From the NCBI RefSeq assembly GCF_006351965.1, contig NZ_CP040932.1:2480001-2544000 (forward strand): a stretch of 64,000 nt of DNA, written 5' to 3'. The notes beneath the pieces are model-generated. The model saw nothing but the letters and a program-made list of their open reading frames with translations. It was not told the origin of the DNA and ran no database searches. This DNA is from Oceanicola sp. D3 (GTDB taxonomy: Bacteria; Pseudomonadota; Alphaproteobacteria; Rhodobacterales; Rhodobacteraceae). Shown here one piece after another: positions 45,500 through 54,543 of this stretch (its first letter is position 1; every line of letters starts with the position of its first letter). A program made the position numbers and the translations under genes.

Positions 45500-45876
45500 C
45501 AGCTCTCCTCCCCCGGCACAGCGCTGATCCGGCGCGGGCAGATCGCCATCAGCTCCTCCACGGTCATCCCGGCGTTATGCGCGCCGATATGCCAGAGGTT
45601 CTGCCCCACGGTCGCAGCCACCTTGAGCATGGACTGAAGATGCCCGCCTGCCGCAATCAGTGCGGTCCAGTCGCGGGCCAGAACATGTGCAATATCAGCA
45701 TCGCTCAGGCCGTGGCGGCGCATGTACCCCGCCTCGTCGGCGAGGAAGGCCTCGCGGTTCTGCGCCTGCCTCAGCGACAGACCGAAGGCGGTGAGCCGGT
45801 GCCCCTTCAGCGCCATCTCGGCGGTGTAGACAAAGGTGCCCGGCGGATCGAGTGTGAGCGCCATCGAATTGCTCAT
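45499..45876 (-). CDS. ligA: Extradiol dioxygenase, LigA-type small subunit
   Basis: A 125-residue helical protein of the LigA family. Typical segments are GTFVYTAEMALKGHRLTAFG, REAFLADEAGYMRRHGLSD and ALIAAGGHLQSMLKVAATVG. It caps the LigB active site in protocatechuate 4,5-dioxygenase. The true start is the ATG at 45876, which overlaps the stop of the hydrolase gene; the frame open to 46233 is otherwise antisense to the hydrolase. Confidence 0.92.
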   Translation of the reverse strand: MSNSMALTLDPPGTFVYTAEMALKGHRLTAFGLSLRQAQNREAFLADEAGYMRRHGLSDADIAHVLARDWTALIAAGGHLQSMLKVAATVGQNLWHIGAHNAGMTVEELMAICPRRISAVPGEES

Positions 45877-46676
45877 GTCTTGATCTCCTCCCTTCGGGTG
45901 CCATGGGCGGCGAGAAACAGCCCAAGTGCGGTATTGAAAGCCTCGGGAGCCTCGAGGTTCACCATGTGGCCCGCCGCAATTCGCTCGAGGCGCGCGCCGG
46001 GAATCTCTCCGGCAAGCGTGTCGGCAATGTCTCGGTAGCCCCGCACATCGCGGTCCCCCGAAACGACCAGCGTGGGCACGCAGAGCCCAGACAGCGCCCC
46101 GGCATCCGATATCCGCGCCCCTCGGCCGGGCGCACGCCAATGCCAGAGCGAGTAATCTGCCACCTGACGATGCACCGAGGCCCGCGCTTCGGGTGCATCG
46201 GTCAGTGAAGCAAAGATCGGATGGGCCAGCCAAAAAGCCCGCGCTGCCTCCGGCCCCTGCGCCTGCGCAACCCGCGAGACCTCCTCGGGAGGGCGCGGTG
46301 CGGTGCCCCAGTTGTGCCCCGCGAGACCACTGGAAGCCAAAACGAGTCCTGTCACGCGCTCCGGGTGAAGGGCGGCATAGGCGCGGGCCACATTGGCCCC
46401 TAGCGAGAGGCCGACAAGACCGAACCGGTCCAGATCGACGGACCTGCGCAGCACCTCCAGATCGGCCACATGATCATAGTCGCCCTCCGGCAGACTGCTT
46501 TGTCCAAATCCTCGCAGGTCGTAGGCGATGCAGCGGTATCTTTCGCTGAAAGCGGCCAACTGCGGTGCCCAGGACCGATGGTCGAGCGAGAATCCGTGCA
46601 GGAATACTACAGGCGCGCCTGCCCCCTGATCGGCGACGGAAAGCCAACCGCCCGGCACCTCGACCCGCCGCATCAT
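45873..46676 (-). CDS. Alpha/beta hydrolase
   Basis: A 267-residue alpha/beta-hydrolase. It has the oxyanion region VVFLHGFSLDHRSW, nucleophile S91 in GLSLGAN, acid D208 or D210 in VSGDRD and H237 in AAGHMVN. Length and layout fit enol-lactone hydrolases or meta-cleavage-product hydrolases. Lying between the dioxygenase and a SnoaL-like gene with overlapping ends, it may act on a ring-cleavage product. A second Met codon three bases later is an equal start. Confidence 0.9.
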   Translation of the reverse strand: MMRRVEVPGGWLSVADQGAGAPVVFLHGFSLDHRSWAPQLAAFSERYRCIAYDLRGFGQSSLPEGDYDHVADLEVLRRSVDLDRFGLVGLSLGANVARAYAALHPERVTGLVLASSGLAGHNWGTAPRPPEEVSRVAQAQGPEAARAFWLAHPIFASLTDAPEARASVHRQVADYSLWHWRAPGRGARISDAGALSGLCVPTLVVSGDRDVRGYRDIADTLAGEIPGARLERIAAGHMVNLEAPEAFNTALGLFLAAHGTRREEIKT

Positions 46677-47137
46677 GGCCTTCCCGCAATCTGGCCGACC
46701 GGTCCCGCGATCTCGGGATTGCGAAAGATCGGCGTGATCACCCTTCGGTTGATGCGCCAGCCCTCTGCGGTGCGCACACAGTCGTCCCCCACGTCCGCGA
46801 CGAGGAACGGCGTGCAGTTTGCGACCGGTACCGCCCCCGCACCCGCGAATGTGAGCCACGTGCTACGGGCGAGGGCCGCCTCCGACCCGTCAAAGGCAAT
46901 GTCGAGCCCACTCATCAGATGGCGTGTGACCCGCCCGGCCGCCGCCCGCACCTCGAAAAACTCGCGCAGAGCGGCATGCCCCTGAAGAACCCGCCCGCCA
47001 CTGCGATAGTCAACATCCTCGGTGAAGATCGCCAGGAACTGCTCCACTGTGCCGCCGTCGAGCGCGCCGGCGAATTGTCGGTTCATCGCCTCGATCTCCT
47101 GTCGATCAAGGATTTGCTGCAAAGCTTTCTCTGTCAT
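46673..47137 (-). CDS. SnoaL-like / NTF2-fold protein
   Basis: A 154-residue small alpha+beta-barrel protein of the SnoaL_4 type: LDRQEIEAMNRQFAGALDGG, then FTEDVDYRSGGRVLQGHAAL and TRHLMSGLDIAF. Such proteins act as isomerases, hydratases or dehydratases, or resemble dioxygenase small subunits. Its ends overlap both neighbours by four bases, showing coupled translation. Exact role unknown. Confidence 0.82.
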   Translation of the reverse strand: MTEKALQQILDRQEIEAMNRQFAGALDGGTVEQFLAIFTEDVDYRSGGRVLQGHAALREFFEVRAAAGRVTRHLMSGLDIAFDGSEAALARSTWLTFAGAGAVPVANCTPFLVADVGDDCVRTAEGWRINRRVITPIFRNPEIAGPVGQIAGRP

Positions 47138-47946
47138 CTGGTGCCTCCCTCAGTTTCGCAAGCGCGCCCCGCCTCCAGCGCCAGTGCTCGCAGGCGGCGC
47201 ACCAGTGGCAACGGGTCAGGCACAGCGCGGATGAAATGGGTGATGCCCAGCGTCGCCATCAACCGCCCGCCCGAGAGCACCGGCGCCGCGAGCGTCATGG
47301 TTTCAGGTTCCAGCGACGGATCGCGGCGGGCCACTCCATTGACCCGCGCCGAGGTGAGCACAGGCTCGATCTCCGCCGCCAAACGTGTAACCGGGCCGGG
47401 GTGCTCCCCTTCGTGCACCAGCGCAGTAAGAAGCTGCGCCCGCTCCGCCTCGTCGCACCACGCAAGCCACGCCCTGCCGTGGGCGCGGGTGAGCAGGCTC
47501 AGCCGGTGGTTGACAGTAGAGGGTTTGTGCGCGAGCGGACTGTTTGGAATGGTCGAATACCGCACCACCATCGCCGCACCCTCGGGCGTGCAGATCGAGG
47601 CGGGCCAGCGCAGCGCAGCGGTCAGCGCTTCGGCCGCTGTGCGTGCGGCTGGCAGGATCGCGGGCAGCCCTTGCAGCCCCTCGGCGAGCCGGCCAGCGCG
47701 TTCGGCGATGCAGTAGCCTGCCCGATGCGGAAGCCGTGCGGCGTAGTTCATCGCGCAAAGGGTTTCGAGCACCCGAACCACCGTGGGCGCGGGTATGGCT
47801 GTGGCCTGTGACAGTTCCCGTACGCGCCGTGCCGGATGACGGCTCAACTCCTCGAGGATCGCCATTGTCTTCTGCACCGACTTGAGCGGCGCATAGCACC
47901 CCGGCGCCGGTGCCGGTGCCTTAGCGGCGGGCGGGTGTTTCAACAT
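47134..47946 (-). CDS. IclR-family regulator, first gene of the ligAB operon
   Basis: A 270-residue regulator with winged helix (RRVRELSQATAIPAPTVVRVL) and IclR effector domain (MVVRYSTIPNSPLA and TRAHGRAWLAWCD). It precedes the SnoaL-hydrolase-ligA-ligB genes in one overlapping unit and diverges from the FAH-family gene. The ATG at 47946 lies inside a short dyad, suggesting autoregulation. The alternative start at 47982 would run through that dyad. Confidence 0.9.
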   Translation of the reverse strand: MLKHPPAAKAPAPAPGCYAPLKSVQKTMAILEELSRHPARRVRELSQATAIPAPTVVRVLETLCAMNYAARLPHRAGYCIAERAGRLAEGLQGLPAILPAARTAAEALTAALRWPASICTPEGAAMVVRYSTIPNSPLAHKPSTVNHRLSLLTRAHGRAWLAWCDEAERAQLLTALVHEGEHPGPVTRLAAEIEPVLTSARVNGVARRDPSLEPETMTLAAPVLSGGRLMATLGITHFIRAVPDPLPLVRRLRALALEAGRACETEGGTR

Positions 47947-47953
47947 GTGAAAC
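47937..47953. promoter_or_regulatory. Dyad over the IclR start codon
   Basis: GTTTCA (47937-47942) and TGAAAC (47948-47953) are exact reverse complements around ACATG, which contains the start codon. It is a candidate IclR operator controlling itself and the divergent FAH-family gene 74 bp away. Confidence 0.45.
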
Positions 47954-48026
47954 GTCCGCTTACGCCAGCCCGCCCAGCGCACGGCGCAGATACTCTGCCT
48001 GGCGACACCGCAGGGAGGAGACCCGA

Positions 48027-49004
48027 ATGAAACTTGCCACTGCCCATCTCGAAGGCCAGCCGAACCGCCTCTGGCGCGCCGCGGGCGAAGGCCGCGCGCT
48101 TGACGTCACCGCCGCGCTGCCCGATCTGCCGCTGCGCGATCTCGGCGACCTGCTCGACACAGCGCAGGACGACCCTGCCCTGCCTCAACGGGTGAACTCC
48201 CTTGCCGGTGCGACCGTTGCGCAATCTGCGCTCAGCTATGCGCCCCCGGTGCGTCGGCCCTCCAAAATCCTCGGCGTTGCCTTCAATAACCGCGAACTGA
48301 TGAAGACCGCGCACAACGACCCGGGCGTGCCCAACTTCTTTCTCAAGCCGCCGTCCTGCCTCATCGGCCACGGCGGCACCATCGAGGTCGCCCCCAACTG
48401 GGGGCCTACGATCCCCGAGCCCGAGATCTGCGCGATCATTGGCAAGCGCGCCTCGCGGATCACCGAGGCCGAGGCGCTCGATCACGTCTTCGGCTGGACC
48501 ATCCTGAACGACGTCACCTCGCACGGGCTGAAGTTTGGCAAAGACTCCATTGCCGTCACCTACGCGCCCGATCTTGCGCACCCCGAGTTCTACAAGTGGC
48601 GCAATCTGCAAGGCCCCGAAGATCGAGACGTGTTCTACGTCTACCACACCCGTTCCAAGGGCGCCGATACCTTCGGCCCGGTTGGCCCCTGGGTGACGCT
48701 TGCCGCCGAGGTGCCCGACCCCAATTCGCTCGCCGTGGTGGCCGACATCGACGGCGAGGTCTTTGCCCGCGACAACACCGGAAACTATCGATTCCGTGTC
48801 GAGACCTGCATTGCCGAGGCCAGCCGTTACTTCACACTGGAGCCGGGCGACATGATCTCCTTCGGCACCACCGGCAAGGGCGAGGGGCGCTTTCCGCGTG
48901 GCCACAAGAGCCTGCTGCTGAACCGGGTGACCGGGCGCATCGGCATCACGGTCGAGGGCCTCGGACGGCTGGAAAATGATGTTCGGCATATCGCGGCTCC
49001 CTGA
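48027..49004 (+). CDS. Fumarylacetoacetate hydrolase family protein
   Basis: A 325-residue FAH-family enzyme. The metal site is seen in EPEICAIIGKRASRI and TILNDVTSHGLKFGKDS; the C-terminal part has GDMISFGTTGKGEGRF. Family members hydrolyse or hydrate 2-oxo acids from aromatic ring cleavage, such as fumarylpyruvate or 2-hydroxypentadienoate-type compounds. It is divergent from the ligAB operon and probably handles a later step. It is followed by a strong terminator belonging to the convergent ferredoxin gene. Confidence 0.9.
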   Translation: MKLATAHLEGQPNRLWRAAGEGRALDVTAALPDLPLRDLGDLLDTAQDDPALPQRVNSLAGATVAQSALSYAPPVRRPSKILGVAFNNRELMKTAHNDPGVPNFFLKPPSCLIGHGGTIEVAPNWGPTIPEPEICAIIGKRASRITEAEALDHVFGWTILNDVTSHGLKFGKDSIAVTYAPDLAHPEFYKWRNLQGPEDRDVFYVYHTRSKGADTFGPVGPWVTLAAEVPDPNSLAVVADIDGEVFARDNTGNYRFRVETCIAEASRYFTLEPGDMISFGTTGKGEGRFPRGHKSLLLNRVTGRIGITVEGLGRLENDVRHIAAP

Positions 49005-49007
49005 TAG

Positions 49008-49044
49008 AAAAAACGCGGCGGGGCACTTCACGCGCCCCGCCGCG
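49008..49044 (-). terminator. Rho-independent terminator of the P450-ferredoxin unit
   Basis: A perfect 11-bp GC stem (49014-49024 with 49034-49044) and 9-base loop are followed, reading leftward, by six T residues at 49013-49008. It starts 4 bp after the ferredoxin stop and also lies 4 bp after the convergent FAH stop. Confidence 0.9.
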
Positions 49045-49047
49045 CTG

Positions 49048-49371
49048 TCACAGCTGGGTTTCGGGCAGCGTCACAACCGCCCCCTCCGGCAGGTCGGAAA
49101 CACGCACCTGGCAAGAAAGGCGGCTGGCGGGCGTGGCCTCCACCGCAGCAAACTCCAGCATCCCCGCCTCATGCTCGTCGGCAGGGTCCAGCGCGGCCTG
49201 CGCGGCCTCGTCAACGAAGACATGACAAGTGGCACAGGCCGCCGTGCCCCCGCATTCGGCCACGATGCCGTCGATACCCGCATCACGGATCGCCTCCATC
49301 AGCGAAGTCGATGGGTCTGCCTCCATAGGACGGCTCTCGCCTGTGGGGGTGATCACGGTGAGCTTGGTCAT
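49048..49371 (-). CDS. [2Fe-2S] ferredoxin, probable P450 partner
   Basis: A 107-residue putidaredoxin/adrenodoxin-like ferredoxin. Cluster cysteines are C40, C46, C49 and C87 (ECGGTAACATC and LSC). Its ATG at 49371 overlaps the P450 stop (ATGA), so the two are made together and it should deliver electrons to the P450. No ferredoxin reductase gene is near. It is distinct from the ferredoxin at 13386. Confidence 0.92.
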   Translation of the reverse strand: MTKLTVITPTGESRPMEADPSTSLMEAIRDAGIDGIVAECGGTAACATCHVFVDEAAQAALDPADEHEAGMLEFAAVEATPASRLSCQVRVSDLPEGAVVTLPETQL

Positions 49372-50549
49372 TTCGGGCTCCATCTGGCTGGCAGGAAAAG
49401 CGGGCCGCGAAAGACCCAGCCCCCCATGCGGGGCGAATTGTCGGGGTCGAGGCGCAGATCGGGCAGGCGTGCGAGCAGTGCAGGCACAGCCACGTCACCG
49501 ACCATCGAACGCGCCATCCATGTACCGAGGCAGAAATGCGGGCCGGAGCCGAAGGCGAGGTGCTGCGCCTTGGGGCGGTTCATGTCGAACCGTCCGGCGC
49601 TGTCACCAAAGTGGCTTTCGTCGCGGCAGGCGGACGCGGCGCTCAGGCCAATCGCCGTGCCTGCGGGCAGCACGGTGTCCGAAAGCACTGTCTCCTTCGC
49701 CACCCGGCGCGGATACATCCCGATCGGCGCCACCCAGCGCACCGCCTCCTCGAAGGCCTTGCGGCCCAGCGCCGGGTCGGCCTTGACCGCCTCCAGCTGC
49801 GCCGGATCCGAGAGCAGTCCCAGCAGCACGGTGCCGATGGAATCGCGTGGTTCGTTCAGCCCGCCGCCGATGATCACCTTGATGTCTGCCCGGATACGCT
49901 CGATCGGCCAGTCCGCCGCGACCATGGCAGACAGTGCCGAGGGGTTGGGAGCCTTAGCCCAGAGCGCGGCATGATGGTCAATCGCCGTGTCGATCCCCTC
50001 GCTCGCGCGGGCACAGCGCTCCCACGGCTCGGGCAGGTCGGCGTAGTTGCCGGTGGCGTCGATCAGCGCCTGGCTCCACCACAGCAGGTCTTGCCAATCT
50101 GTCTCGGGGATCCCGATAATCTGCGCCAACGCGCGGGCCGCCATCGGCGCAGCGAATTCGGTGAAGAGGTCGCCCTGCCCCTTTGGCGCGGTCTCGCCCA
50201 CCAGCTCCTCCGCGATCTCGCGAAACAGCGGCGACCAGTGGCTCTTCACCATCGGCGGGCTGAAGGACTTCACCAGCACCGCCCGCTCGGCCGCGTGCTC
50301 CGCGCCATCGCGACGCATCAGCGAATGGCCCATCGAGCGGATTTGCAAGCTGCGCGGGTCGTTGGCGGGGAAGGTCTCTTCATCGCGCTCGATTGCGATC
50401 ATGTCATCGAAGCGCGTGATCAGCGCGATGTTGGCGGGTGCAAGCCAAGCCACCGGCGCCTCTCGCCGCAGCCGCGCGTAAACCGGGTAGGGATCGTCGT
50501 ACATCTCGGCCAGCGACACGTCGTCGATCACAGGCATTGGCCTGGGCAT
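49368..50549 (-). CDS. Cytochrome P450 with atypical I-helix
   Basis: A 393-residue class I bacterial P450. The haem ligand is C340 in FGSGPHFCLG; ExxR is E268-R271 in EEAVR. The I-helix reads KVIIGGGLNEPRDSIG (224-239): the usual acid-Thr pair of AGxDTT is replaced by Asn-Glu-Pro. That variant recurs in some proteobacterial families acting on aromatic acids or ethers. It may hydroxylate or O-demethylate an aromatic compound feeding the dioxygenase. The ATG at 50549 follows GGGAGGAAACC; a longer upstream reading runs over the LysR gene and is rejected. Confidence 0.93.
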   Translation of the reverse strand: MPRPMPVIDDVSLAEMYDDPYPVYARLRREAPVAWLAPANIALITRFDDMIAIERDEETFPANDPRSLQIRSMGHSLMRRDGAEHAAERAVLVKSFSPPMVKSHWSPLFREIAEELVGETAPKGQGDLFTEFAAPMAARALAQIIGIPETDWQDLLWWSQALIDATGNYADLPEPWERCARASEGIDTAIDHHAALWAKAPNPSALSAMVAADWPIERIRADIKVIIGGGLNEPRDSIGTVLLGLLSDPAQLEAVKADPALGRKAFEEAVRWVAPIGMYPRRVAKETVLSDTVLPAGTAIGLSAASACRDESHFGDSAGRFDMNRPKAQHLAFGSGPHFCLGTWMARSMVGDVAVPALLARLPDLRLDPDNSPRMGGWVFRGPLFLPARWSPK

Positions 50550-50630
50550 GGTTTCCTCCCTGAAGTCTACCTTGCCTCCGGTCTGCACTGGCCTCATGTA
50601 TCGAGCAACACGAAGTAGGAGATAACCGAT

Positions 50631-51560
50631 ATGGATGATCTCGATATCATGGGACTCGATCTCAAGGCGCTCGGGTTGCTCTGCAAGATCCATGAGGCCA
50701 GGTCGCTGACGCTCGCCGCCGAGCGGGCAGGCATTGCCCAATCCACGGCCAGCTATACGTTGGAGCGCCTTCGCAGGGCATTCGGAGACAGCCTCTTCCA
50801 CCGCGCGGCACGGGGGGTGGTGCCCACCGTACGCTGCGATGCCATCGTGGCCGCGCTGCGCCCTGCGCTCGACGACCTGCGCGAGCTCGGCTCCGAAGAT
50901 AGCTTCGATATGGCCCGCGAAACCACACCCTATACCATCGCCGGCAACTTCTACGAGCGCAGCCTGCTGCTGCCACCTCTGCTCGCCCGGCTGCGCGCCG
51001 CCGCGCCGCATATGCCGGTTGCAATGGTTCCCGCCAGCAGCGCGCCCCACCGGATGTTGCAGGACGGTCAATGCGACGTGGCGATCTCGCCGGTCGCGCC
51101 GGGCGCGCACAAGCTCCGTGTCGAACGGCTGTTTCGCGAGCATTACACCTGTTTTGTCGATCCGGCCTCCGCCATCGCCACGGAGGGGCTCACTCTGGAA
51201 CGCTTTGCCACCGGTCAACACCTGACCATTGCCTATTCGGAAGGGTGGCGGCCGTTCTGGCAGGACGAGATGCTGCGCCTCGGTGTCCGGCTGACGCCCG
51301 CAGTCACCGTGCCCTCCTTCGGCGGGGTCGAGCGCATCCTTGCCGGCTCCGACCTGATCCTGACGGCACCCTCTGGTCTAGCCCGCCTGTTCACACCTGC
51401 GCTGACGGCAGTGCCTACCCCATTTGCATGCAGCTTCGACGTAAACATGATGTGGACCCCGCGCACCGACAACAGCGCGCGCCACCGACGCATCCGCGAG
51501 ATGATCCGCGCCGTAGCCAACGATCCACCGCGGCCCATGCCCGGACCGGACGCAGGCTGA
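50631..51560 (+). CDS. LysR-family regulator (1 of a convergent pair)
   Basis: A 309-residue LysR protein. The winged helix is SLTLAAERAGIAQSTASYTL and ERLRRAFGDSLFHR; a substrate-binding domain follows (YTIAGNFYERSLLLPPLLAR). It is divergent from the P450 gene, which it probably regulates. It is similar along its length to the convergent LysR next door (NFYERSLLLPPL against NFYERASLLPQL). Confidence 0.93.
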   Translation: MDDLDIMGLDLKALGLLCKIHEARSLTLAAERAGIAQSTASYTLERLRRAFGDSLFHRAARGVVPTVRCDAIVAALRPALDDLRELGSEDSFDMARETTPYTIAGNFYERSLLLPPLLARLRAAAPHMPVAMVPASSAPHRMLQDGQCDVAISPVAPGAHKLRVERLFREHYTCFVDPASAIATEGLTLERFATGQHLTIAYSEGWRPFWQDEMLRLGVRLTPAVTVPSFGGVERILAGSDLILTAPSGLARLFTPALTAVPTPFACSFDVNMMWTPRTDNSARHRRIREMIRAVANDPPRPMPGPDAG

Positions 51561-51561
51561 G

Positions 51562-52497
51562 TCAGCCCGCACCGACCGGGGCTCGGATCTCCGGTTCGGG
51601 CAGCTCGGCCGCGATTTCGCGCATGCGTTGGCGCAGCCAAAGGTGCGCAGGCGCCCGGTGCGTCCGCCCGGCCCAGGCCATATGCACCCGAAAAGGAGCG
51701 TCGAAGGGTGCGCGCACGGCAACCACCCGAGGCGCATAGATCCGGGCAAAGCCCTCTGTCGCCGTCAAGATCAGATCGGTCCCGTTCACGATCCGGTCAA
51801 TCTCGCCGAAGGACGAGACCTCGATATGCGGGCGGATTTCCACCCCGAGCCGCTGAAGCGTGGCAAGGTAGTAGGGCCGCCAATTCGGCGCTGGCCGCAC
51901 CATGATATGCCGCGCACCCGCATAAAGCGCGAGATCCAGCCCTTTCTCGGCCCAACGGCTCTGCGGACAGACGAAGCAGCCATAGCGCTCCGAGAGCAGC
52001 TCCTCCGAATAGAGCCCCGAGACCCGCGCAGGCACGGGAGATATGCAAAGATCGCAGTCGTTCCGCTCCAGCTGAGCCAACCCGTCGCCAACTGCCGAGA
52101 CGATGGAAAGCGTGACGCCGGGCGCCTCGACCGCCAACTGGCTCACGAGCTGGGGCAGCAAACTCGCACGTTCATAGAAGTTGCAGGAGATGGTAAAGCG
52201 ATCAGTCGCCTGGGCGGGGTCGAACCGGGTCGGAACCACCATTTCCTCGTAGTGCTGGATCAGCCGCCGCCCCTCCTCCGCCAGCCAATCGCATCGCTCG
52301 GTGGGCCGTATCCCCCGCCCGAGCCGCACGAAGAGCGGGTCGGAGAAAACGTCGCGGAGGCGCTCGATGGTATAGCTGACAGAGGATTGGCTCAGCCCGA
52401 GGCTATCGGCGCCCGCACTGATGGAGCCCTTTTCGTGCACTGTGATCAGCACGCGAAGGCTGTGGAAATCGGTCTTGAGATGTAGGTCGCTCGTCAT
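51562..52497 (-). CDS. LysR-family regulator (2 of a convergent pair)
   Basis: A 311-residue LysR protein with helix-turn-helix SISAGADSLGLSQSSVSYTI and ERLRDVFSDPLFVR. The effector domain includes NFYERASLLPQLVSQLAV and SPVPARVSGLYSEE. It is divergent from the aldehyde dehydrogenase operon and is the likely regulator of that unit and the TRAP genes. Its stop is one base from the stop of its paralogue. Confidence 0.93.
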   Translation of the reverse strand: MTSDLHLKTDFHSLRVLITVHEKGSISAGADSLGLSQSSVSYTIERLRDVFSDPLFVRLGRGIRPTERCDWLAEEGRRLIQHYEEMVVPTRFDPAQATDRFTISCNFYERASLLPQLVSQLAVEAPGVTLSIVSAVGDGLAQLERNDCDLCISPVPARVSGLYSEELLSERYGCFVCPQSRWAEKGLDLALYAGARHIMVRPAPNWRPYYLATLQRLGVEIRPHIEVSSFGEIDRIVNGTDLILTATEGFARIYAPRVVAVRAPFDAPFRVHMAWAGRTHRAPAHLWLRQRMREIAAELPEPEIRAPVGAG

Positions 52498-52679
52498 ATC
52501 ACAGCACAGGCTACTCGAAGGTTAAGGCGCCTTTCCATCGAAATTATCGATACCACAATTCGGAGCCGTCCCGTTGCTTACCGCCCCGTCCATCGCCCAG
52601 AACTGTCCCCACGGGGCGCATGCTGGAGGGCGTGCCCGCCTGCCCTCTGGGCCGGCCACCCCGCAAGGGAGGATACCAT

Positions 52680-54086
52680 ATGACCGACTACCCGATGATC
52701 ATCGGCGGCCAAAAACGCATGGCCGCCAGCAGCTTTGATGTAACAGACCCGGCCACCGGTGATGTCGCAGGGCAAGCCCCGAAAGGCACACTGGCCGATC
52801 TCGAAGACGCCGTTGCCGCCGCCAAGGCCGCCTTTCCAGCATACTCCGCGCTTTCCGACGAGACCCGCCGAGACTACTGCACACAAATCGCGGCAGCGAT
52901 CGAAGCCGAGACCGAAGCACTCGCCGAACTGATTACCCGGGAGACCGGCAAGCCGCTGCAGGGCCTTGGCTCGCGCTTCGAGGTTGGGGGCGCCTGCGGC
53001 TGGGCGGGATATGCGGCTTCGCTCTCCATGGCGCCTGAGATGATACAGGATGACAACGAGGGCCGGGTGTCCATGCACCGCAAGCCCGTCGGCGTTGTCG
53101 GCTCGATCACGCCGTGGAACTGGCCGATGCTCATTGCCATCTGGCACATCATCCCCGCCGTCCGCTCGGGCAACACAATCGTGGTGAAGCCCTCGCCGAT
53201 GGCCCCGCTCTCCACGCTGCGGCTGATCGAGATCATCAACGGCATCCTGCCCGCTGGCGTGGTCAACGTGGTAACCGGCCCCGACGAGATCGGCGCCGCC
53301 ATGTCGGCCCATCCCGATATCGCCAAGATGGTCTTTACCGGCTCCTCGGCCACAGGCGTCAAGGTGATGCGCTCCGCCGCCGACACGCTGAAGAAGCTCA
53401 CGCTCGAACTGGGCGGCAACGACGCGGGCATCGTCCTGCCCGATGTGGACCCGGCGGAGATTGCCGAGGGGCTCTTTTGGGGCGCCTTCATCAACACCGG
53501 CCAGACCTGCGGCGCGTTGAAGCGGCTTTACGTGCATGACGATGTCTACGATGCCGTATGCGAGGCGCTGACAAAGCTCGTCGCGGCCATGCCGATGGGC
53601 AGCGGTCTGGATGAGAACCACGTCCTCGGCCCGCTCCAGAACCGCATGCAGTTCGACAAGGTGGTGGCGCTGGTAGAAGACGCCAAGGCCAAAGGCGGCC
53701 GGGTGCTGACCGGCGGCGCGCCCTCCACCGGCCCGGGCAACTTCTACCCGATCACTCTGGTCGCCGATCTCGACAACGGCGTGCCGCTGGTCGACGAAGA
53801 GCAGTTCGGCCCCGCCCTTCCGATCATCCGCTACAGCGATGTCGACGAGGTGATCGCCCGCGCCAACGACAACCCCAACGGGCTCGGCGGTTCGATCTGG
53901 ACCCGCGATCTGGAGCAGGGGCGCGCCCTCGCACTCCGGCTCGAATGCGGCTCGGTCTGGATCAACGCCCACGGCGCGATCCGACCGGACGTTCCCTTTG
54001 GCGGCACCAAGCAATCCGGCCTCGGCGTCGAGTTCGGCCAGGCCGGTCTCGATGAATACTGCGACCGTCAGGTCGTTTTCGGCTGA
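52680..54086 (+). CDS. NAD(P)-dependent aldehyde dehydrogenase
   Basis: A 468-residue ALDH. Active-site residues are N147 in TPWNWPM, E243 in LELGGNDAG and C277 in NTGQTCGAL. It oxidises an aldehyde to the acid, perhaps a vanillin-like or pathway aldehyde. The ATG at 52680 follows AAGGGAGG. It heads a rightward unit with the CMD-family protein, the beta-hydroxyacid dehydrogenase and the TRAP genes. Confidence 0.94.
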   Translation: MTDYPMIIGGQKRMAASSFDVTDPATGDVAGQAPKGTLADLEDAVAAAKAAFPAYSALSDETRRDYCTQIAAAIEAETEALAELITRETGKPLQGLGSRFEVGGACGWAGYAASLSMAPEMIQDDNEGRVSMHRKPVGVVGSITPWNWPMLIAIWHIIPAVRSGNTIVVKPSPMAPLSTLRLIEIINGILPAGVVNVVTGPDEIGAAMSAHPDIAKMVFTGSSATGVKVMRSAADTLKKLTLELGGNDAGIVLPDVDPAEIAEGLFWGAFINTGQTCGALKRLYVHDDVYDAVCEALTKLVAAMPMGSGLDENHVLGPLQNRMQFDKVVALVEDAKAKGGRVLTGGAPSTGPGNFYPITLVADLDNGVPLVDEEQFGPALPIIRYSDVDEVIARANDNPNGLGGSIWTRDLEQGRALALRLECGSVWINAHGAIRPDVPFGGTKQSGLGVEFGQAGLDEYCDRQVVFG

Positions 54087-54159
54087 CCCGCCCCTCTCCC
54101 CCGCCGGGCGGCGGCGGCTTGGTCCGCCCCCGGCATCAATGCACACGAAGGACCCCGCG

Positions 54160-54543
54160 ATGAGCGAAAAATCCCCCGAAGAACTCGGCCTCGACCTGCG
54201 CCGCCAGATGTTTGGCGTCGAAGGCGCCGAAGGTCAGACCGAAACCTGCACCGATTTCATGCGCCCGCTGCAAGATATCGTCACCCGTATCTGCTTCGGC
54301 GAAGGCTGGCAGCGCGAGGCGCTCGACCTGAAGACCCGTTCGCTGGTCACTCTGGCCATGCTCGCCGCAATGGGGCGCACACACGAGATCAAGATCCACA
54401 CCCGCGGCGCCATCGCCAATGGCGTGACCCGCGCCGAGTTGCAGGACCTCTTCCTGCATTCCTATCTCTATTGCGGCATCCCGCTGATGGTCGACGCGAT
54501 GAAGGCCTGCGAAGAAATCCTCGACGAACTGGGGGTCGAATAA
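54160..54543 (+). CDS. Carboxymuconolactone decarboxylase family protein
   Basis: A 127-residue helical CMD-domain protein. The segments REALDLKTRSLVTLAMLAAM, THEIKIHTRGAIANGVTR and QDLFLHSYLYCGIPLMVDA match gamma-carboxymuconolactone decarboxylase (PcaC). There is no CxxC, so an AhpD-like peroxidase role is unlikely. PcaC belongs to the ortho pathway while the dioxygenase here is meta-type, so the true role is open. Its TAA overlaps the next ATG by one base. Confidence 0.88.
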   Translation: MSEKSPEELGLDLRRQMFGVEGAEGQTETCTDFMRPLQDIVTRICFGEGWQREALDLKTRSLVTLAMLAAMGRTHEIKIHTRGAIANGVTRAELQDLFLHSYLYCGIPLMVDAMKACEEILDELGVE

